NCBI GenBank assembly: GCA_046154695.1
Contig: JBJXFI010000068.1
Span: 1 to 5,847 of the forward strand
Length of the DNA: 5,847 nt
From: DALYLB01 sp046154695
GTDB taxonomy: Bacteria > Acidobacteriota > Blastocatellia > RBC074
Reading direction: 5' to 3'
A program made the translations under genes and the position numbers. The number at the start of each line of letters is the position of its first letter. Positions within the stretch are counted from its first letter, which is position 1. Below, in pieces: positions 1 through 5,847 of the stretch. The notes beneath the pieces were generated by a model, which saw nothing but the letters and a program-made list of their open reading frames with translations, was not told the DNA's origin and made no database searches.

Positions 1-11
1 ATCGCCCCTGG

Positions 12-43
12 CAAGTCCGGCGCCCCGCAGGGGCGCGATCTTG
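12..43. repeat. GC-rich stem-loop at window start (possible terminator or palindromic repeat unit)
   Basis: GCGCCCC (20-26) pairs perfectly with GGGCGCC's reverse partner GGGGCGC (30-36) around a GCA loop. An outer CAAG (12-15)/CTTG (40-43) pair can close it across a small internal loop. An alternative stem, CGCCCCTG (3-10)/CAGGGGCG (28-35), is mutually exclusive with it. Only a weak T bias follows (GATCTTGT), so this is not a canonical intrinsic terminator. It could end a gene lying left of the window or belong to the palindromic repeat cluster that follows. Confidence 0.4.
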
Positions 44-54
44 TCGGTGCATTA

Positions 55-117
55 CCGGTGATTCCGCTTCGCTCCATCACCGGCTACCCTCCGACGCGCC
101 TCCGGCGCTCATCGTAG
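55..117. repeat. REP/BIME-like pair of stem-loops
   Basis: CCGGTGAT (55-62) pairs over 8 bp with ATCACCGG (76-83), around a 13-nt loop containing GCTTCGC. It is followed at once by CTAC. A second hairpin follows: GCGCC (96-100), loop TCC, GGCGC (104-108), enclosed by CTAC (84-87)/GTAG (114-117). A short palindrome with a CTTCG-type loop and a CTAC tail, next to a second palindrome, is the layout of repetitive extragenic palindromic elements in many bacteria. Only one copy is visible here, so its repetitive nature is inferred. Confidence 0.45.
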
Positions 118-174
118 GTCTCGCACCTGCCCGTTGAGTGAAGTTCAAGGATCGCTCGGGGATAAAAACGGGAA

Positions 175-187
175 GTTAATTTTTAAC
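175..187. promoter_or_regulatory. Operator-like AT-rich palindrome, copy 1
   Basis: GTTAA-TTT-TTAAC is a perfect 5-bp inverted repeat with a 3-bp centre. Its reverse complement matches 11 of 13 bases of the palindrome at 499-511, and the two mismatches are compensating, so both copies stay symmetric. Binding by a regulator is inference; short AT-rich palindromes also arise by chance. Confidence 0.2.
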
Positions 188-497
188 GCGCCCTTAATGC
201 CATTGGCCCGCAGGTGAAATTCCAAACGAGGTTTCAGGCACGCGCATTGCTGTCGATTCGCTGTGGCGGGAAGCCGCCTTGCGGGTCAGGCACGATTGAA
301 ATGAAATCCGGGAAGCATCTCGGGCGATGCGGAAAATCGCATGGGAGCGATGAAGGCAATGCCACAAGCGCTTGCGCGCATCGACGCGAGGCTCCCCCAA
401 TACCCATCCCCTTTTTCCGATCGCTGGTCCGGCCTACGGGGGCGTCGGCGCGGCCGCTACGGGGAATGTAGTTTTGACCATGGCACGACGTGGCAAT

Positions 498-512
498 CGG
501 TAAAAATTACCG
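498..512. promoter_or_regulatory. Operator-like palindrome, copy 2
   Basis: CGGTAA-AAA-TTACCG is a perfect 6-bp inverted repeat around AAA. It stands out in a GC-rich background and resembles the palindrome at 175-187. It lies about 130 bp upstream of the -35 box of the predicted promoter of the SPOR gene, a plausible distance for a regulator site, but no regulator can be named. Confidence 0.25.
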
Positions 513-637
513 GCGAGCGGCGGCCGAATGCGTGCGCGGCCTGGGAGAAATCCCCTGATTTTATTGGGAAAAACGGGAACATGTCCCCACACTTCGCGTT
601 TTACATTGTGATTTTTGCAGTTCGGCAAGATCTTCTA

Positions 638-667
638 TTGAGCTTTCGGAACGAAGTCTGGTATCAT
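638..667 (+). promoter_or_regulatory. Predicted sigma70-type promoter of the SPOR-domain gene (extended -10)
   Basis: A -35 box TTGAGC (638-643, 4 of 6 consensus bases) lies 18 bp before a -10 box TATCAT (662-667, 5 of 6). TG at 659-660 is placed as in an extended -10 element (TGn). Transcription should begin near 674, giving a leader of about 255 nt before the chosen GTG start at 929. The -10 box overlaps the left arm of the inverted repeat at 665-717, so a protein bound there could block the promoter. Confidence 0.5.
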
Positions 668-717
668 CCGGGCAGGTTGATGATTAGCAGTTGATGATTA
701 CAAGCCCTGCCCTGATG
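665..717. promoter_or_regulatory. Inverted repeat overlapping the promoter, with a tandem repeat in its loop
   Basis: The left arm CATCCGGGCAGG (665-676) and right arm CCTGCCCTGATG (706-717) are complementary at 11 of 12 positions. The 29-bp centre holds GTTGATGATTA twice (676-686 and 690-700, period 14 bp). In addition TGATTAC (695-701) can pair with GTAATCA (717-723). Because the predicted transcript starts near 674, most of the left arm would not be in the RNA, which argues for a DNA-level site. If transcription starts further upstream, the two pairings could instead form a pseudoknot. Confidence 0.4.
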
Positions 718-742
718 TAATCACCCCCCACACGCGGAAAGA

Positions 743-772
743 TCGGAGAGAACCTCCGAAGCAATCCTCTCC
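743..772 (+). promoter_or_regulatory. Alternative hairpins in the leader of the SPOR gene
   Basis: TCGGAG (743-748) pairs with CTCCGA (754-759) over 6 bp around a 5-nt loop. GGAGAG (745-750) can instead pair with CTCTCC (767-772). The two stems share bases and exclude each other. No T run follows either. Any switch role is inference from the pairing alone. Confidence 0.25.
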
Positions 773-825
773 CCCGACTGAAATTCGATCTGAGCACCCC
801 ACTCGATGACGGAATCCCGGTTCAA

Positions 826-852
826 CGCCCGATTTTGGGCGGAGGAAATCGG
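826..852 (+). promoter_or_regulatory. Alternative hairpins around a GGAGG ribosome-binding-like site
   Basis: CGCCC (826-830) pairs with GGGCG (837-841) around GATTTT. Alternatively CCGATTT (829-835) pairs with AAATCGG (846-852), leaving a 10-nt loop that displays GGAGG (841-845). The two folds cannot coexist, and they differ in how exposed the Shine-Dalgarno-like GGAGG is. That GGAGG precedes a short upstream frame at 856. Confidence 0.3.
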
Positions 853-855
853 AAG

Positions 856-906
856 ATGAAGCATCCCCGCACGTACTCGTTGCCTGAGTGTGCTATCCCT
901 CACTAA
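856..906 (+). other. Candidate 16-codon upstream frame (leader peptide) before the SPOR gene
   Basis: ATG (856) opens a 16-residue frame, MKHPRTYSLPECAIPH, ending at TAA (904-906), 22 nt before the GTG start of the SPOR gene. GGAGG (841-845) lies 10 nt upstream of its ATG. Its last codons (CCT CAC, 898-903) overlap CCTCA (898-902), which can pair with TGAGG (915-919) and so hide the GAGG ribosome-binding site of the downstream gene. Translation of this frame could open that stem. The peptide resembles nothing I know, and so short a frame may be fortuitous. Confidence 0.25.
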
Positions 907-915
907 TTCCGAAAT

Positions 916-931
916 GAGGCAGGACAAAGTG
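916..931 (+). promoter_or_regulatory. Ribosome binding site deciding the GTG start of the SPOR gene
   Basis: GAGG (916-919) and AGGA (921-924) lie 9 and 4 nt before GTG (929). The alternatives are weaker: GTG at 890 and ATG at 914 have no purine-rich site in front, and ATG at 956 has only AAGG 11 nt upstream. Starting at 956 would also remove the positively charged residue before the hydrophobic signal segment. Confidence 0.5.
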
Positions 932-2683
932 ATAATCACGAAGGTAAGTCAGGTTATGGTGCCCCCGATCTACCAGATTTGTGTGACTTTGCTATTGCTG
1001 TTCGTGTGGTTCGGCTCACTGCGGGTCGATGCGAACGCGATGGATTATGCCGTGCAGATTGCGGCCTTGCGCTCGCAACAATCGGCGGACGATCTCGCCA
1101 AGGGGCTGCGCACGCAGGGAATCAATGCGTATTGGGTGAAGAAGAACATGCCCTCATTGGGGACGTTGTACCGGGTTCGCGTCGGGAAATTCTCGACGCT
1201 GGACAGCGCGTATCTGTACGCGGAAGAGCTGATGGACTCGGGGATCTTCACGGCCTATGCGATCGCGGCGTATGAAACGCCCAACATTCCCGCGCAGGGT
1301 TCGTTGCCGGACAAATCGCGCCCGGCGGGACCGGACAATTTGCAGGCGTTCGTCTCGACGATGGGAGCGCCCCTCTCGCTCGTCCCCGCGGTCCGCTTTG
1401 ACAGCGCGACGATCGATCTTGTCGCGACGATCGGGACGCGCGGCTGGCTGCTGCTGTCGAGCAGGGAGGTGCTCTCCTCGACGCAGAGCAATTCGACCTC
1501 GCTCAGCCGCGAGCTGGCCAGACTGGCGGCCTCCGTCGGTTCGCGCGGCTGGAGCCTGAACAACAACATCGCAAAACTCTTCGCGAAGCCGGCCCCGCCG
1601 GCCGCGCCGCCCGCAAACCAGGTGGCGCGAACGCCGGCCCCGTCGACATCCATGGCCCCGACGACGACGCCGGTCGTATATGCCGCGCCGCCTGCCGCAA
1701 TCGAAAGGGAGGCGGCCGTTCCCGCGATTTCGCTGCGGGCGAGCGCGGCGCCGCCTTCCGCGCCGGAGATCGGCCGCCAGCCGCTGGGACCCGCGCGTCC
1801 GGGCGGCACGCCGCTCGGCTCGCCGGGTCTCGCGAATCTCTCGCCGGTCAAGCTGCAGGGCACGGTCGAGATGCGGAACGGGCAGGTGTTTATGACGCTC
1901 CGGAACCTCGATCCCGAGCGGAGCTTCACCGGCAATGCGCGCGTGATGCTGACCAATGAACGAACGCAGCAGGACATCGCGCCGATGCAGATCGTCATCG
2001 ATCCGGACAGGGAGCAGAGCTTCCCGATCAATGACGCCCGGGTGGTCGATGGCGACTGGATGCTGATGGTCTATGATCAGGGAGGCAAGGCGCGCCTGGT
2101 GCGCGGCGCATCGCTGGCCCCGCCGAGACGGCCCGCGCCGCAGGCCGATCCGGCCGGACAGGCCGGCCCCCCCGCGTTGGTGACCGGTGAACCGATGACA
2201 TACGACGCGACCGGGGGATGGCGGCTCGCCGAGGCCCCCACGCCCCAGTCGGGACTGGAGGGCGGCGCGCCCAATTCCAATCCCGCCGCCAATCTGATGC
2301 CCATGGCGGACGGCGGCAATCCCTCCGCGGGAGGCCCGGCGACCTCGTCGTCCGGCCGCGCATCGTCCGGACAACCCGCCGCGCCCCAGGACAATAGTCC
2401 CGCGCAGGTCACCGTGACCCCGCGCCAGATCGCGGCGACAACGGAAAATATCATTCTCGAATTCGACATCGCGGCTTCGCGCCCGCTCAATTACGTCGTC
2501 ATCACGCTTCGCGCGTCCCAATATCAGGATACCCGCCAGGCATTGATGACGACGCCGCAGGGGCGCGTTCCATTCCTCGTTCCCGTCGCCAGCGCCACCG
2601 CCTCCTTCAGTTATGAACTGAAGGACGAAGCGGGCGCGGTTCTGGCCACCGGCGTGGGCGATTTTCGCCGCCTGGCCCGGTGA
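929..2683 (+). CDS. Exported SPOR-domain protein with two beta-rich modules on Pro/Ala/Gly-rich linkers
   Basis: 584 residues from GTG 929; the frame stays open to GTG 890, and ATG 914 or 956 are alternatives. Residues 1-37 look like a signal peptide: Lys5, a hydrophobic core around ICVTLLLLFVWFGSL, and an ANA cleavage site just before MDYAVQIAAL. Residues 38-115 match a SPOR domain (YAVQIAAL at the start, LYRVRVGKF in the middle), a family that binds septal peptidoglycan glycan strands stripped of stem peptides. Then come two RGW repeats (Trp173 and Trp208, 35 residues apart), a Pro/Ala-rich linker (about 220-306), a beta-rich module (307-399), a second linker (about 400-492) and a second beta-rich module (493-584). 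No catalytic motif is seen. A periplasmic role in envelope or division is inferred. A SPOR domain at the N-terminus of the mature protein is unusual, since it is commonly C-terminal. The exact gene is not recognised. Confidence 0.85.
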   Translation: MIITKVSQVMVPPIYQICVTLLLLFVWFGSLRVDANAMDYAVQIAALRSQQSADDLAKGLRTQGINAYWVKKNMPSLGTLYRVRVGKFSTLDSAYLYAEELMDSGIFTAYAIAAYETPNIPAQGSLPDKSRPAGPDNLQAFVSTMGAPLSLVPAVRFDSATIDLVATIGTRGWLLLSSREVLSSTQSNSTSLSRELARLAASVGSRGWSLNNNIAKLFAKPAPPAAPPANQVARTPAPSTSMAPTTTPVVYAAPPAAIEREAAVPAISLRASAAPPSAPEIGRQPLGPARPGGTPLGSPGLANLSPVKLQGTVEMRNGQVFMTLRNLDPERSFTGNARVMLTNERTQQDIAPMQIVIDPDREQSFPINDARVVDGDWMLMVYDQGGKARLVRGASLAPPRRPAPQADPAGQAGPPALVTGEPMTYDATGGWRLAEAPTPQSGLEGGAPNSNPAANLMPMADGGNPSAGGPATSSSGRASSGQPAAPQDNSPAQVTVTPRQIAATTENIILEFDIAASRPLNYVVITLRASQYQDTRQALMTTPQGRVPFLVPVASATASFSYELKDEAGAVLATGVGDFRRLAR

Positions 2684-2915
2684 GTCCGCAAACGATCCGT
2701 GGATGGCCGCGCCGCGATTCACCGCGGCCCGGCCGCGGATACGCCGCGGGCTCGCTCCCACTCCTCGGAATTCCAGGGCCGGCGCGGCGATCCAGCAGTC
2801 CGGCGCAGATGTTTGAGCGGCTGCCGAATTGTCACGGTCGCGACAAGAGCAAAGGGAAAGCTCGACACACGACCGCGCCAGTCGAGGACAATTCGTCAGC
2901 CCTCGGACAAATGTC
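2684..2915. other. Intergenic stretch after the SPOR gene, no convincing gene
   Basis: A frame begins at GTG 2680, overlapping the TGA of the SPOR gene as GTGA, and runs 79 codons to 2919. Its product is Arg/Pro/Ser-rich without motif or hydrophobic pattern and runs into the predicted promoter at 2916, so I treat it as chance. Weak hairpins are visible: TTGTC/GACAA (2829-2846) and CGAGG/CCTCG (2883-2905). No T-rich intrinsic terminator was found. Confidence 0.5.
2722..2738. terminator. GC-rich palindrome after the SPOR gene (atypical terminator candidate)
   Basis: CCGCGGC (2722-2728) pairs with GCCGCGG (2732-2738) around a 3-nt loop; as DNA it is a 17-bp perfect palindrome centred on 2730. 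It lies 38 bp after the stop codon, where a terminator would be expected, but no T run follows (ATACGCC). It could be a 3'-end stabilising or Rho-assisted structure, or chance in GC-rich DNA. Confidence 0.25.
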
Positions 2916-2944
2916 TTGAACCTTGCCGATCCGCTGTGTACAAT
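2916..2944 (+). promoter_or_regulatory. Predicted sigma70-type promoter of leuS
   Basis: TTGAAC (2916-2921, 4 of 6 consensus bases) and TACAAT (2939-2944, 5 of 6) are separated by exactly 17 bp. Transcription should start near 2951, giving a leader of about 300 nt before leuS. The first transcribed bases form a pyrimidine-rich tract in which TCTTTTG occurs twice with a 10-base period (2951-2957 and 2961-2967). This promoter suggests leuS is transcribed independently of the SPOR gene. Confidence 0.55.
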
Positions 2945-2971
2945 TTCCCTTCTTTTGCCCTCTTTTGTTGA

Positions 2972-3094
2972 ATGACACATCGGAGAATCATACGAGCCAT
3001 GCCCATCGACGCCGGAAAAACCAGACAGAAACCATGTGAGACGATTCCGCGCTTCGCGCGTAGCTATCGATTGTCCGCGCTCTCCCTTACGTAG
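2972..3094 (+). other. Candidate 40-codon upstream frame in the leuS leader
   Basis: ATG 2972 (or in-frame ATG 2999, with GGAG at 2982-2985 some 13 nt before it) opens a frame ending at TAG 3092-3094. The product is short and basic. Three of its last seven residues are leucine (RLSALSLT, codons TTG, CTC and CTT), which would be of interest in front of a leucyl-tRNA synthetase gene. The Leu codons are not consecutive, the ribosome binding site is poor, and no similarity is known, so this remains a weak candidate. Confidence 0.2.
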
Positions 3095-3105
3095 CGGCGC
3101 GATGA

Positions 3106-3125
3106 CCGGGAGACGCGAGTCCCGG
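3106..3125 (+). promoter_or_regulatory. Hairpin in the leuS leader
   Basis: CCGGGA (3106-3111) pairs perfectly with TCCCGG (3120-3125) around an 8-nt loop. It begins 11 nt after the stop of the candidate upstream frame. No T run follows, so it is not a standard intrinsic attenuator; a pause or folding role is possible. The conserved T-box consensus was not found here. Confidence 0.25.
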
Positions 3126-3186
3126 AGCCGTTGCGCTGCCTCCTTCCTGACGCATTCCTATCCGAAGACATCACACTGACCATCCG

Positions 3187-3230
3187 CGCCGCCGTCGCGG
3201 GAATCGCGCGCGTTCACGCGCCGGGCGGCG
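3187..3230 (+). promoter_or_regulatory. Two-level stem just upstream of the leuS ribosome binding site
   Basis: CGCCGCC (3187-3193) pairs perfectly with GGCGGCG (3224-3230), and inside it GCGCG (3208-3212) pairs with CGCGC (3217-3221) around TTCA. The outer stem ends 14 nt before the AAGGA ribosome binding site and would be stable in RNA. A role in leuS translation is inference; GC-rich leaders form such stems easily. Confidence 0.3.
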
Positions 3231-3244
3231 ATGGCGAGATTGAC

Positions 3245-3249
3245 AAGGA
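3245..3249 (+). promoter_or_regulatory. Ribosome binding site of leuS
   Basis: AAGGA lies 6 nt upstream of ATG 3256, a normal spacing. It supports this start together with the N-terminal sequence MNEKYFPEEIEER, which fits the usual beginning of LeuRS. Confidence 0.7.
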
Positions 3250-3255
3250 CTGATC

Positions 3256-5847
<2,592 letters not shown>

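Larger units (their letters stand above)
121..637. other. Long non-coding stretch with short palindromes, no convincing gene
   Basis: About 500 bp with no frame that looks like a conserved protein. The + strand frames here are rich in Arg, Gly and Pro, have no recognisable motif, and lack plausible ribosome binding sites. What can be seen: an AT-rich palindrome GTTAATTTTTAAC (175-187); a GGCGG-GAAG-CCGCC hairpin (265-278); two overlapping alternative stems at 315-340; a perfect 10-bp palindrome CAAGCGCTTG (365-374); CGGTAAAAATTACCG (498-512); a GGGA-GAAA-TCCC hairpin with a GNRA-type loop (543-554); and a near-palindrome GGGAACATGTCCCC (575-588). No tRNA signature was recognised. Confidence 0.55.

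Noticed and set aside
20..37. CCGCAGGGGCGCG shared between the first hairpin (25-37) and the SPOR coding region (2555-2567)
   Set aside because: Thirteen identical GC-rich bases in a 5.8-kb GC-rich window are expected by chance, and the coding copy lacks the other hairpin arm.
481..496. Sigma54-like promoter TGGCACG-ACG-TGGCA
   Set aside because: The distance between the GG and GC elements is one base short of the strict sigma54 spacing, and no target gene starts nearby.
341..694. 117-codon + strand frame upstream of the SPOR gene
   Set aside because: No known motif, no good ribosome binding site, mixed composition, and it runs through the predicted promoter and tandem repeat.
721..939. 72-codon - strand frame (GTG start) opposite the SPOR leader
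   Set aside because: Its composition is more protein-like than the other shadows, but no ribosome binding site precedes the GTG, no motif is recognised, and it covers the leader of a well-supported gene. It deserves only a homology search.
2680..2919. 79-codon frame starting at GTG overlapping the SPOR stop (GTGA)
   Set aside because: The overlap looks like translational coupling, but the product is Arg/Pro/Ser-rich, contains the palindrome at 2722-2738, and has no hydrophobic or motif pattern.
1154..2980. 608-codon open frame on the - strand opposite the SPOR gene
   Set aside because: Its product is extremely Arg/Gly/Ala-rich with no motif. It is the usual antisense shadow of a GC-rich gene, and the + strand frame has a clear signal peptide and SPOR domain.
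2945..3255. T-box riboswitch in the leuS leader
   Set aside because: The conserved AGGGTGGNACCGCG-type element is not present, and no terminator with a T run precedes leuS.

Overview
The window comes from a GC-rich bacterium. Both real genes prefer G or C at third codon positions, and long antisense shadow frames lie opposite them. It holds two complete protein genes on the + strand, separated by unusually long non-coding stretches. The leucyl-tRNA synthetase is of the ordinary bacterial type. Details such as a CxxH second zinc pair, TTRIDT in the editing domain and a cysteine-rich leucine-specific insertion recall LeuRS of Acidobacteriota or Deltaproteobacteria-like lineages. This is an impression from memory, so I do not assign a phylum.

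Layout. Bases 1-120 form a cluster of stem-loops resembling a REP/BIME-type palindromic repeat, possibly beyond the end of an upstream gene outside the window. Bases 121-637 carry no convincing gene, only several palindromes and short repeats. A sigma70-type promoter with an extended -10 (638-667) is overlapped by an inverted repeat (665-717) whose loop carries a 14-bp tandem repeat. It would start a transcript with a leader of about 255 nt, containing several alternative hairpins and a possible 16-codon upstream frame. This leads into an exported SPOR-domain protein (929-2683) with signal peptide, N-terminal SPOR domain, two RGW repeats, and two beta-rich modules each preceded by a Pro/Ala/Gly-rich linker.

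A 572-bp gap (2684-3255) follows. It has a GC-rich palindrome just after the stop codon, a good sigma70-type promoter (2916-2944), and a leader of about 300 nt with a possible 40-codon upstream frame and two hairpins. leuS (3256-5847) then fills the rest and ends on the last base of the window with TAG.

The two genes have unrelated jobs: envelope/peptidoglycan binding and aminoacylation of tRNA-Leu. leuS appears to have its own promoter, so I do not regard them as one operon. I see no CRISPR array, complete mobile element, tRNA or defence system. The most interesting material is the domain architecture of the SPOR protein, which seems to contain two internal duplications, and the long structured leaders of both genes.
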